Source: Myroides odoratus
GTDB taxonomy: Bacteria > Bacteroidota > Bacteroidia > Flavobacteriales > Flavobacteriaceae
NCBI RefSeq assembly: GCF_001549985.1
Contig: NZ_LROZ01000008.1
Coordinates: 83,991 to 147,990, forward strand
Reading direction: 5' to 3'
DNA: 64,000 nucleotides
A model generated the notes under the pieces. That model did not search any database. It saw only the letters and a list, made by a program, of their open reading frames with translations, and had not been told where the DNA came from. Below, piece by piece: positions 27,343 through 35,047 of the stretch (position 1 is its first letter; every line of letters starts with the position of its first letter). The translations under genes were made by a program, and so were the position numbers.

Positions 27343-27879
27343 ATGAAAAGATTATTACTCTTATTGTGTACCTCTTTATTTATTTCTTGTTCATCAGACA
27401 ATACTGAATTAAATAGAACTGAATTAGATACTAAAGACTTGTATCTACAATCTAATCTTCCAAAAATTCTTGAATTAAACCAGTCAGAAATAAACCATTT
27501 TAAAAAACACATGGTACTTAATGAAAGAGGCGTTTTGGCATCTTGGGACGGAGATTTTTTAGAAAAAGTATATGGAAGCGGAGAAGAATATAAATCAATC
27601 ATTGTAAAAATATACAATGATCTAGATATAAATCCTACTCAAATCATTATTGTTGATACAAATAATAACGAAAGAATAATTAATCTAAGGGAGCCTACAG
27701 TATCGGGAAGCAAATACCCAACATTTAAGAGAGAAGATCCCTATGTACGTGAAATAAGAGGCGCGTCAAATAGACAAAATAATGATGATGGATGCTTTAA
27801 ACAAGAAAATAGTACATGTATCATCGTAGTTAAAGAAATAAAACCTGTTGCCAAATTTCCTATTGATAGCGTTCAATAA
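27343..27879 (+). CDS. Lipoprotein, paralogue of the next gene without thioredoxin part
   Basis: A 178-residue protein with a lipobox (LFISC, Cys16). Residues about 30-105 (LPKILELNQ...FKKHMVLNERG.LASWDGDFLEKVY...IIIV) are homologous to the N-terminal half of the following gene. The C-terminal part instead ends in a basic region with CFKQENSTC (two cysteines seven residues apart). I do not recognise the N-terminal domain. The pair lies between two copies of a 130-bp repeat, so it may be an inserted or transferred module. Probably anchored in the outer membrane or facing the periplasm. Confidence 0.75.
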   Translation: MKRLLLLLCTSLFISCSSDNTELNRTELDTKDLYLQSNLPKILELNQSEINHFKKHMVLNERGVLASWDGDFLEKVYGSGEEYKSIIVKIYNDLDINPTQIIIVDTNNNERIINLREPTVSGSKYPTFKREDPYVREIRGASNRQNNDDGCFKQENSTCIIVVKEIKPVAKFPIDSVQ

Positions 27880-27938
27880 AACCAATTCTCAACTTAAAAC
27901 TAAGCAGTTGCAATTCAAAATTTCACAAACAATCCAAT

Positions 27939-28688
27939 ATGATTAAAAAAATATGTTTATTCTTATTCTCTCTTTCACTACTAGCTTGTAAAAAAGAATC
28001 TTCTGAAGAAATTTATATTAAAACTTATCTCCCAAAGATCTTAAACTTAGTGCCCACAGACATAGACCGTTTCAAGAAAAATATGGTTATTAATCAAGAA
28101 GGTAATCTAACCTCTTGGGATGGAGAAATATTGGAAAAAGCATATCACACAGACGATGATTATATGTTTGCATCCTTAGGGATCTACAACAAACTAGGCA
28201 TCTATCCTGCGCAAATAATTATTGTGAATAAAGATAACAGCGAAAGAATTCTATATCCTGGTTTTTTTGATATCAATAACACGAGAGTAGCTTTATCTGA
28301 AATTCAAGATTGGGATGCGCTATTCTATATCACTTCAACCAATTGCGGAACATGTATGCAAGACTATCAAAGAATGAATCAACTTACCACTAAATACGCA
28401 GGTAAAAAGATAAAGTTTGTCGCTATTTTTGACAAAGTCAAAAACATAGAAAATTACAAAAAAGGTGAAATCTACAAGACAGATGGTTTTCTTAATGAAA
28501 ATTGGATTATTTTACAAAAAAACAATCTACTACCTTTACTAACAGAAAAATATCATGATAGTTTAGGCGTGCCCTTTATCTTTTTCAGAAAAGACAAGGT
28601 AGATTTAAAAAAATATTTCACCTCCTCTCGTAACAGTGAAATTGATGAATATATATCCAATAACTTTGAGAGTAAAACTGAAGATTAA
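27939..28688 (+). CDS. Lipoprotein with C-terminal thioredoxin-like domain
   Basis: A 249-residue protein with a lipobox (LLAC, Cys17). The N-terminal half (about 25-110) is paralogous to the preceding lipoprotein. The C-terminal half has TSTNCGTCMQDYQRM, a CxxC pair (Cys136, Cys139) at the start of a helix after a beta strand, and a later cis-proline-like segment LGVPFIFF. This is the layout of a TlpA/thioredoxin-like periplasmic oxidoreductase. It starts 59 bp after the previous stop on the same strand. The substrate may be cysteine-containing lipoproteins such as its neighbour; that is inference. Confidence 0.78.
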   Translation: MIKKICLFLFSLSLLACKKESSEEIYIKTYLPKILNLVPTDIDRFKKNMVINQEGNLTSWDGEILEKAYHTDDDYMFASLGIYNKLGIYPAQIIIVNKDNSERILYPGFFDINNTRVALSEIQDWDALFYITSTNCGTCMQDYQRMNQLTTKYAGKKIKFVAIFDKVKNIENYKKGEIYKTDGFLNENWIILQKNNLLPLLTEKYHDSLGVPFIFFRKDKVDLKKYFTSSRNSEIDEYISNNFESKTED

Positions 28689-28763
28689 TCTCTTTCTTAA
28701 AACCTCTAATCTTTGATGTATTTATCTTAAATGAATACCCAATATATTCCATTAATCAAACCG

Positions 28764-28893
28764 ACCAAGGGGATACTCATCGTCAATCCTATTTCAGGTC
28801 TGTTATCCTCCATTCGCACCAAACAATTGCAACTACATAACGGTAGTATTCAATCTACTTAACAAGGCTTTCAACGTATATTGAAAGCCTTTT
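28764..28893 (+). repeat. Right copy of the 130-bp direct repeat
   Basis: Diverged duplicate of the ABC gene 3' end. The frame is still open and would encode 32 codons ending in the same residues, but the H-loop NHIL has become NPIS, so it is a non-functional remnant. Its hairpin probably acts as terminator of the lipoprotein pair. Confidence 0.93.
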
Positions 28894-28922
28894 AAATGAG
28901 TCCAACATCATATCATAAACAA

Positions 28923-28953
28923 CAAAGACCCTCAACGAAGTTGAAGGCCTTTG
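28923..28953 (-). terminator. Imperfect hairpin after the M56 gene
   Basis: CAAAGnCCnTCAAC and GTTGAnGGnCTTTG pair around a GAA loop with two mismatches, 34 bp past the M56 stop on the minus strand. The tail on that strand is GTTGTTT, a weak T-tract. Confidence 0.45.
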
Positions 28954-28986
28954 CTAACTAACATATCTAATTCAAAAAGTAATAAT

Positions 28987-30957
28987 CTATTTCTTGGTAC
29001 TAATTTCAATCACACCACTTTCACCTTCTTTTCCATATTTTTCTTTTGCCATCTCTCCTTTTAAAACATGCATGCTTTCTATATCTTCCGATTTAATTGC
29101 ACTTATTTCAGTAGGCTTTACTGCTTTTCCATTTAATACATACAAAAAAGGAGTGTTCGTATCATCTTGTGTTGAAGTAAAAGAAAATGAACTAGATGCC
29201 TGTCCTTTTCCATTCGCAGTTCTCACTTGTTTTGTTTCAGCATTCACAACGATAACTCCATTTTTTCCTTTTTCTCCAAATTTATCCATGCTCTGTTGCG
29301 TGCTATACACATTGATACTTCCATTCCCAAGACCCGCTGGATTTAATTCCTTTAATTCTTCCAAGGAAACTTCTTTTCCATTGTAAATAATTAATTTATC
29401 CTTCATTCGCTCTAAATCCTGCTTTATCGATTTCTCCATTTTTTTTCTCGACTTTTCCATATCCTTTCGAGAAGCTTCCATGTCTTTTCTCGACTTTTCC
29501 ATTTCTTTACGAGCAACTTCCATTTCCTTTCTTGCCTCCTCCCTTTCTTTGGTAAGTTGTTCTTTATTCTTATTCCATTTTTCCTTCGTTCTTTGAGCAT
29601 CATTCAGGAGTGTCTCTTTATCTAAATTATACGAATAAGAGATTCCATCTTCATTGGCTTCCTTTCCTAATTTCGAAAATTCTTCCATAGTATACTCTTT
29701 CCCATTGATAATAATACGAGTATTGGAATCAACAGCCCCAGAGGTATTAAAACTATAGGTTTGGGTTTTGCCCTCTGCCATTCGTTGTACTGTGTGCAAA
29801 CGGTGCTCCTCTTCCGTCAGCTCTTTGCCATTTCGAGTTAATTTTATTTTGCCTGATGGATCATTGGTTGTAATATAAATTATCCCATCTTTTACCTGAC
29901 TATCGTCAGCTGCTTCTTTCGCTGATGTTCTTTCTGTAGCCTCCTTTACAGCCGCATCAAGTTCATCTTTCGCTATTGAAGTTAATTCTTCTCCACTGCT
30001 ATTATGGGAAACTACTGCATGCTGTTCTTGTTTTTTTTCAGGTTCCTGTTCGATAGCATTTGATTCTTGATCAATAAATCGAACTTCTGCTTGGGTTTTG
30101 ATTTGAAAAAGCAAAAAGAATCCCACCGCTAAAGGAAGGCATAAAACAAATTTTGATTTTCTCATATTTTTAGATTTTGGTTGGTTTAACATCATGATTC
30201 TCTTTTTTAAATCTGAAGATCCAAAAGAGTTAACTAAAGAAAATGAAGGTGTCTTAGCTTCTTCAAACTGCACCAAAGTCATTTGATACTCGTAACTATT
30301 TTGCTTGGCCGTTACCTTTTGATCTACGATATACTCTAAATTGAGGCGAACCACTCGCTCCAAGATCACTAACAGGGGATTGAACCAAAAAATTCGACGT
30401 AAAAAGTGCACTAGTAGCAAATCAACAGTATGCTTCTGTTGCACATGGATATGTTCATGCTGGATGATGGTTTCTAATGCTGCTATATCCTTATAATTGG
30501 AGGGTAATACAATCCAGTTCCAAAACGAATAAGCTTCTTTAGTATTCGTATCCACTTTGATATTCGATTGTGATTTCCAAAATTGCAATTGTTTAATATG
30601 GCGAATCAATCGCAACACTTTACCACAAAAGAAAAGGCCTATAATCAGGGTAATTCCTCCAAATAATACGGGTATCAATGCCTCTACATTCAGCTGTTCG
30701 AAGAAACTTTGTTGTTCTTCTATTCTAGGTACCTCCTTGGTTTCGTGAAGCAACATAGACCAATCAAAACGCTGTTCAATGTATACTGTTTTTGTGAAAC
30801 TCAGCAGTGGTAATAAGAAACTACATGCAATTCCGATAAGAAAATAATAGCGAATAGCAGCAAAAAAAGTTTCCTTTTTCAAAAACAAAAAATAAAAACC
30901 TAAGACCAGTAACAACAAGCCGTTTGCTTTTAGTACATATAAGATAAAAGGAGTCAT
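28987..30957 (-). CDS. M56 family metallopeptidase (BlaR1/MecR1-like sensor)
   Basis: A 656-residue membrane protein. Helices at about 5-26, 34-55 and 93-113 precede a cytosolic zinc-peptidase motif HEHIH (167-171) and LEYIVDQK with the third ligand. Another helix follows at about 273-287 and then a large periplasmic part. That part contains a charged coiled coil of about six RKxMExx heptads (about 480-520) and two segments like the TonB-receptor plug strand (GVIVVNAE and GVIEISTK preceded by ESMHVLKGEMAKEKYG). BlaR1-type proteins sense a signal outside and cleave a BlaI-type repressor. The blaI-like gene is 21 bp upstream. The signal is unknown; no penicillin-binding sensor domain is seen. 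Confidence 0.88.
   Translation of the reverse strand: MTPFILYVLKANGLLLLVLGFYFLFLKKETFFAAIRYYFLIGIACSFLLPLLSFTKTVYIEQRFDWSMLLHETKEVPRIEEQQSFFEQLNVEALIPVLFGGITLIIGLFFCGKVLRLIRHIKQLQFWKSQSNIKVDTNTKEAYSFWNWIVLPSNYKDIAALETIIQHEHIHVQQKHTVDLLLVHFLRRIFWFNPLLVILERVVRLNLEYIVDQKVTAKQNSYEYQMTLVQFEEAKTPSFSLVNSFGSSDLKKRIMMLNQPKSKNMRKSKFVLCLPLAVGFFLLFQIKTQAEVRFIDQESNAIEQEPEKKQEQHAVVSHNSSGEELTSIAKDELDAAVKEATERTSAKEAADDSQVKDGIIYITTNDPSGKIKLTRNGKELTEEEHRLHTVQRMAEGKTQTYSFNTSGAVDSNTRIIINGKEYTMEEFSKLGKEANEDGISYSYNLDKETLLNDAQRTKEKWNKNKEQLTKEREEARKEMEVARKEMEKSRKDMEASRKDMEKSRKKMEKSIKQDLERMKDKLIIYNGKEVSLEELKELNPAGLGNGSINVYSTQQSMDKFGEKGKNGVIVVNAETKQVRTANGKGQASSSFSFTSTQDDTNTPFLYVLNGKAVKPTEISAIKSEDIESMHVLKGEMAKEKYGKEGESGVIEISTKK
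29440..29545 (-). repeat. Heptad-coding 21-bp repeats in the M56 gene
   Basis: The minus strand codes about five or six successive RKxMExx heptads. The coding DNA shows a 21-bp period with TTTCTCGACTTTTCCAT-like units on the plus strand, which could change in number by slippage. Confidence 0.75.
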
Positions 30958-30978
30958 ACGCTTTTCTATTTTAATGGT

Positions 30979-31344
30979 TTACACCTGTTTATTTTTTTCA
31001 ATGATAGAAAGAATCTCATTCAATTCTTTTTGTGATACTTGCTTATCTTTAACAAAGAAGTTAACCAAGTTACTGAATGAATTATCGAAATACTTTTGCA
31101 TGGTTTCTTCCATGAACATCGAACGATAAGCCTCCATTGTCACCACCGGATAATATTGATGTGATTTACCAAAAGCGCGATAAGCAACCACTCCCTTTTC
31201 TTCCAAGATGCGCACTAAAGTTGATAAGGTATTGTAATGTGGTTTCGGTTCTGGCATTTCTGCCAATATATCATTAATGAATCCTTTTTCCAGCTTCCAA
31301 AGGATGTGCATGATTTCTTCTTCTTTGTTCGTTAATTTTTCCAT
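30979..31344 (-). CDS. BlaI/MecI/CopY family repressor
   Basis: A 121-residue winged-helix repressor. NKEEEIMHILWKLEKGFINDILAEM and HYNTLSTLVRILEEKGVVAYRAFGKSHQYYPVV (described in parts) give the winged helix, and the C-terminal helices form the dimer arm. I choose the ATG at 31344. A longer frame begins with the TTG at 31395, but that TTG is the minus-33 element of the promoter. Two identical-type palindromes cover that promoter, so the gene is most likely autorepressed together with the downstream M56 peptidase gene, which would relieve repression by proteolysis. Confidence 0.92.
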   Translation of the reverse strand: MEKLTNKEEEIMHILWKLEKGFINDILAEMPEPKPHYNTLSTLVRILEEKGVVAYRAFGKSHQYYPVVTMEAYRSMFMEETMQKYFDNSFSNLVNFFVKDKQVSQKELNEILSIIEKNKQV

Positions 31345-31365
31345 TTGTGTTTCTTTTAACTCTAA

Positions 31366-31410
31366 CAAACATATAACTAAAAATTTAGTTATCAAACTAA
31401 TTTTTTAGTT
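31366..31410 (-). promoter_or_regulatory. Promoter with two palindromic operators for blaI-M56
   Basis: On the minus strand TTTG (31393-31396), a 19-bp spacer and TATGTTTG (31366-31373) form a full promoter. AACTAA-N4-TTAGTT occurs at 31375-31390, filling the spacer, and again at 31395-31410, overlapping the minus-33 element. The centres are 20 bp apart, about two helical turns, as expected for two repressor dimers on one face. Confidence 0.85.
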
Positions 31411-31429
31411 TTCAATAAAAATTAATTAA

Positions 31430-31477
31430 AAAATATAAAAAAAAGCACTGTGAATCTTTCTGATTTACAGTGCTTTT
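31430..31477 (-). terminator. Terminator of the TonB receptor-thioredoxin operon
   Basis: AAAAGCACTGT (31441-31451) pairs with ACAGTGCTTTT (31467-31477), an 11-bp perfect stem. On the minus strand TTTTTTTTATATTTT follows. It lies about 24 bp past the stop at 31501. Confidence 0.85.
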
Positions 31478-31500
31478 AAAGAAAAATAACACGTAGTCTC

Positions 31501-31968
31501 CTACAACGCTTTCAATAATTGAAGCATCTCTTTTGGTCCAACATAGGCATAATGTTGGTATATAATTTCATAGTTTTTATTCAAAATAACCAGAGCGGGA
31601 TAAGCATTTTGCGAAGTCAGTGCCTCAGCTAATTCATGTACACCAGATTGAAGTCCTTTTTTTCTATACCCGAACACTTTACCTTGAAACTGTATTTTTT
31701 CTTTCGATTCTGCATCAAAAGAAACAAAATACACTTTGTCCTTTAAAGCCTCTTGTACCGTTGCATTCGAAAACGTCTTCTTCTCCATCAAAGCACAATA
31801 ATTACACCAATTGGTATGTAGAAAAACAACAATCGGTTTTTCTTGTTCCTGCATCTTTTTCTCCAGCGTTGAAAAAGTTATTGCTTGCGCTTGGGCTTTA
31901 GGTGCCCAGCTTATACAAAGCAGTACGACACATCGAATAAAATAATAGCTTAGACTTCTCCCTCTCAT
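31501..31968 (-). CDS. Exported thioredoxin-like protein
   Basis: A 155-residue protein with a signal peptide (about 1-28, cleaved near AQAQA) and a thioredoxin-fold domain. The active site is HTNWCNYCALMEKKTF with Cys55 and Cys58, in the style of the thioredoxin_7/DUF255-like group. YPALVILNK carries the cis-proline. It should act in the periplasm. It starts 12 bp after the stop of the TonB receptor gene on the same strand, so it is in the same operon; the receptor itself carries a CxxC in its plug, a possible redox target. Confidence 0.85.
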   Translation of the reverse strand: MRGRSLSYYFIRCVVLLCISWAPKAQAQAITFSTLEKKMQEQEKPIVVFLHTNWCNYCALMEKKTFSNATVQEALKDKVYFVSFDAESKEKIQFQGKVFGYRKKGLQSGVHELAEALTSQNAYPALVILNKNYEIIYQHYAYVGPKEMLQLLKAL

Positions 31969-31980
31969 ACATGAACTAAT

Positions 31981-34233
31981 TTAAAAAATACTATAACGCA
32001 CTCCTATAAAACCTCGAATCCCTTGTAAAGCGGTGTAGCTATAATCATTCGGTTCAAAGATTACATCCGTTCTCCCTGGAGGAGGGGTAACCCCATTACC
32101 AGGTTCTCCATACGGATCCCACCATCTAGCAATGGTATCTTCCTTTGGAAGGGTGTTGAATAAATTCTTTACTCCTCCATATACTTGAAAATTATTGCCA
32201 AATTTCTTTGTCACTTGAATATTTGCAATGACAGTCCAAGGAGAATACTCAGGTCTATAATCATTTTCTACGCGTGGCAATCGCATAGGTCCTTTCCAAT
32301 CTCCAGTTAAATCAGCAGTAAATCCATGACCAAAATTATAGCTTGCCAGAACGTTACCCGACCATTTTGGCGAATGATAAATTTGCTCACGTAGGCCATC
32401 CTCTTTGCGGTACACTTCCATATAGGTTGCACCCGCCATTACTTTCAAAGGAAAATCAAACGCCACATCTACATTCAACGAAATACCTTTAGAAATTGCA
32501 TGCCCATCCAAGTTAGCATAGATAATTTTAGTCTGATCCGTATCTGTATCTGCATCAATCTTATTCGTGAAATACGTATAGAAGCCGTTGATATCAAAAT
32601 TAAACGCTCCAAAATTTGTTGGTACTTTAACGGTATAATTCAAGTTGGCATTGTATGATTTCTCTGGATCTAATGACTCTGCAAAAACAACTTCTCTTGC
32701 ACCCGTCAAGGCACGATGGTCTTCCGTAAATACGTTGACAACTCTAAACCCAGTACCAAAACTTGCACGTAAGGCGTGATTGGCATTCGGTGCAAACTTA
32801 TATCCTACACGAGGAGAATGAATACCCCCATGTGTTTTATCGTAATCAAAACGATAGCCTAATAACAATTTATGTTGTTTATTTAACGACCATTCATCTT
32901 GTACAAAAAGGCCTGGAATTGGCGTTTCTTGGGGTTGATTTTTAACTAATCCATTTTCATCATAAATACCTGTTGCTCTCGTATTATCATCATAATAGGT
33001 ATACTTAAATGATCCTCCCACTAACAAACTATGATCCCCTACCGTTTTATCCCAATAGGCTTGAGCAAAAGCTACTTGTTGTTTTGCATCATAGGATTCT
33101 GGTCCATACATCGAATTTTGATTGTGATAGATATACGAAAATTGAGTATAGATATTTTCGGTCGTAGGTAACTGATACATTCCTATTGCCTCAAAGCGAT
33201 TTGTAAAAATGCTTTCAGCATATACTTCTTCACTTCCTCTATGTTTCTTGCGTTGCCAATTTGTTTCACCTCCCCAACGATCCTCGTAAACATAACGCAA
33301 AGCCAAACTAGCTACTTTATTTTCAGGTCGTTTCAAGCTGAACTTATTAAACAACGAAACGCGTTCTTGTTGCGTTACATCTGTAAATCCATCGCCATTC
33401 TTATCTTTTCGCTCTCCAAATTTGAAGTAATTCCCACCAAAAAGACCATTTACCTTTTTACCCAATTTATAACCTGCTCCTAAGTCGATATTATTCTCTA
33501 ACCAAGTCGTAGTAAATGCATCTACACTTAGCTTTGCTGCATGTTCTGGGTCTTTGGTAATTACGTTAATAATACCACCCATCGCTTCAGTTCCATACAA
33601 AGAAGACGCCGGACCTTTCACCACTTCGACACGCTCAATCATATTGGTTGGAATACCAAATAATCCATACACCGTTGACAGCGAAGACACAATAGGCATT
33701 CCATCAATCAAAATCATCGTATAAGGTCCTTCCATTCCATTAATGTGGATATCTCCTGTATTACAAACGTTACAGTTTAATTGTGGCTGTACCCCATTAA
33801 TCATTTGCACAGCATCAAATAGATTCGATGTAGGGTTCTTTTCAAAAAAAGCAGGCGTATAAATTTCTACCGGCGTTACAGCATCCGATTTTAATACTGG
33901 TTTTAAAGAACCTGAAATCACAATTTCCTCTAAACTCGAGTCTTCTTCTAAGTCAAAATTCAACGTTGCAACTTGTCCTTCTTTTACTGTTACTCGCTTT
34001 GATAATTTTTTAAACCCTACAAAATCAGCATAAACAAGATAAGTACCCAGTTGTACCCCTTCGATTTTATAATTTCCACGGTCATCAGCCGTCGTTCCTT
34101 TGGCTGTTTGTTCAATGACAACACTAGCATATGATAACACCTCCCCTCTTGAGGTAATCTTCCCTTGAATAGTTTGAGCTTCTACTATGCTAGAAAAAAC
34201 TAGGAGAAACAAAAAACTTATTAATACACGCAT
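31981..34233 (-). CDS. TonB-dependent receptor with CxxC in the plug
   Basis: A 750-residue outer-membrane receptor. A signal peptide (about 1-19) is followed by a carboxypeptidase-regulatory-like domain (20-95), a TonB-box-like EEIVISG (102-108), a plug domain with QLNCNVCNTGDIHING (Cys154, Cys157), VEVVKGPASSLYGTEAMGG and GGIINVIT segments, and a beta barrel to the final YSIF. It is first in a two-gene operon with a periplasmic thioredoxin and is divergent from a DtxR-type metalloregulator with a shared dyad in the 100-bp gap, so the substrate is likely a metal or metal complex. Which metal cannot be read from sequence. Confidence 0.9.
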   Translation of the reverse strand: MRVLISFLFLLVFSSIVEAQTIQGKITSRGEVLSYASVVIEQTAKGTTADDRGNYKIEGVQLGTYLVYADFVGFKKLSKRVTVKEGQVATLNFDLEEDSSLEEIVISGSLKPVLKSDAVTPVEIYTPAFFEKNPTSNLFDAVQMINGVQPQLNCNVCNTGDIHINGMEGPYTMILIDGMPIVSSLSTVYGLFGIPTNMIERVEVVKGPASSLYGTEAMGGIINVITKDPEHAAKLSVDAFTTTWLENNIDLGAGYKLGKKVNGLFGGNYFKFGERKDKNGDGFTDVTQQERVSLFNKFSLKRPENKVASLALRYVYEDRWGGETNWQRKKHRGSEEVYAESIFTNRFEAIGMYQLPTTENIYTQFSYIYHNQNSMYGPESYDAKQQVAFAQAYWDKTVGDHSLLVGGSFKYTYYDDNTRATGIYDENGLVKNQPQETPIPGLFVQDEWSLNKQHKLLLGYRFDYDKTHGGIHSPRVGYKFAPNANHALRASFGTGFRVVNVFTEDHRALTGAREVVFAESLDPEKSYNANLNYTVKVPTNFGAFNFDINGFYTYFTNKIDADTDTDQTKIIYANLDGHAISKGISLNVDVAFDFPLKVMAGATYMEVYRKEDGLREQIYHSPKWSGNVLASYNFGHGFTADLTGDWKGPMRLPRVENDYRPEYSPWTVIANIQVTKKFGNNFQVYGGVKNLFNTLPKEDTIARWWDPYGEPGNGVTPPPGRTDVIFEPNDYSYTALQGIRGFIGVRYSIF

Positions 34234-34264
34234 AAAAAATATTTACTATTGGTTTAAATTAAAA

Positions 34265-34280
34265 TTTAGGCAAAGCTAAA
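34265..34280. promoter_or_regulatory. Candidate DtxR-type operator between receptor and regulator
   Basis: TTTAG, six bases, CTAAA form an inverted repeat of the kind bound by DtxR/MntR/IdeR proteins. On the minus strand it contains TAGCTTTG (34271-34278), an exact TAnnTTTG minus-7 box for the receptor operon, so occupancy would block that promoter. Confidence 0.6.
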
Positions 34281-34305
34281 AATATTATTTAAATAAAAAA
34301 AGATG

Positions 34306-34313
34306 TAAATTTG
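34306..34313 (+). promoter_or_regulatory. Candidate minus-7 box of the DtxR-type regulator gene
   Basis: TAAATTTG matches TAnnTTTG, 21 bp before the ATG at 34335. The TTG inside it would be the start of a longer frame; that start is rejected because it would lie upstream of the transcript. Confidence 0.6.
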
Positions 34314-34334
34314 TATTTTATAAAAAATCACTCC

Positions 34335-34991
34335 ATGCTTACTTATTCAGAAGAAAACTATTTGAAAACTATTTTCCACTTATCACAAGGTGAAGAGGAC
34401 GGAATTTCTACTAATGCGATTGCAGCACGAATAGAGACGAAAGCTTCTTCGGTAACGGATATGATTAAGAAATTAAATGAGAAGAAATTAGTTACGTATC
34501 AAAAGTATCAAGGAGTACGTTTAACAGCAGAAGGTCTTTTAGCTGCAAAAATGATTGTTCGCAAACATCGTTTATGGGAAGTTTTTTTAGTAGATAAATT
34601 GGGATTTAGTTGGGATGAAGTTCATGACGTAGCTGAAGAGCTAGAACATATTAAATCTGAAAAGCTAATTAATAAATTAGAAGCTTATTTAGGTTATCCT
34701 ACAGAAGACCCTCACGGAGACCCTATTCCCAATGCAAAAGGAGAGATTAAACAGATTAAAAAGAAATTATTAGCTGAAACAAAAATTCAACAAGCCGTTA
34801 TTTGTGTAGGAGTTAAGGATTCCTCAGCTGAATTTTTACAATATTTAGATAAGCAAAAAATCGCTTTAGGCAGTGAAATTGTCATTTTAGAGATTGAACC
34901 TTTTGATCAATCGTTTTTAATTGAGATCAATGGTACTAAAATAACGATTACCAAAAAGATTGCTAACAATCTTTTTGTTCAACTGAAATAA
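34335..34991 (+). CDS. DtxR/MntR family metal-dependent regulator
   Basis: A 218-residue repressor. The N-terminal winged helix (SEENYLKTIFHLSQG, TNAIAARIETKASSVTDMIKKL; described in parts) is followed by the metal-binding dimerisation domain with the HDVAEELEHIKSE and EDPHGDPIPN segments, and a C-terminal FeoA/SH3-like domain (about 145-218). The three-domain length suits the MntR/IdeR-type regulators of Bacteroidota. It is divergent from a TonB receptor operon whose promoter overlaps a DtxR-like dyad, and is probably the repressor of that operon in response to Mn2+ or Fe2+. The ion cannot be decided from sequence. Confidence 0.9.
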   Translation: MLTYSEENYLKTIFHLSQGEEDGISTNAIAARIETKASSVTDMIKKLNEKKLVTYQKYQGVRLTAEGLLAAKMIVRKHRLWEVFLVDKLGFSWDEVHDVAEELEHIKSEKLINKLEAYLGYPTEDPHGDPIPNAKGEIKQIKKKLLAETKIQQAVICVGVKDSSAEFLQYLDKQKIALGSEIVILEIEPFDQSFLIEINGTKITITKKIANNLFVQLK

Positions 34992-34998
34992 TAGCAAG

Positions 34999-35024
34999 GC
35001 TTACTCACCAGTAAGCTTTTTTTA
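34999..35024 (+). terminator. Terminator of the regulator gene
   Basis: GCTTACT (34999-35005) and AGTAAGC (35010-35016) with a CACC loop, followed by seven T residues. Confidence 0.85.
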
Positions 35025-35047
35025 TTAAGCCACTCAAAACTAGCAAT

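Noticed and set aside
27255..27617. A 120-codon frame on the minus strand
   Set aside because: It is antisense to the lipoprotein gene, whose lipobox and paralogue support the plus strand.
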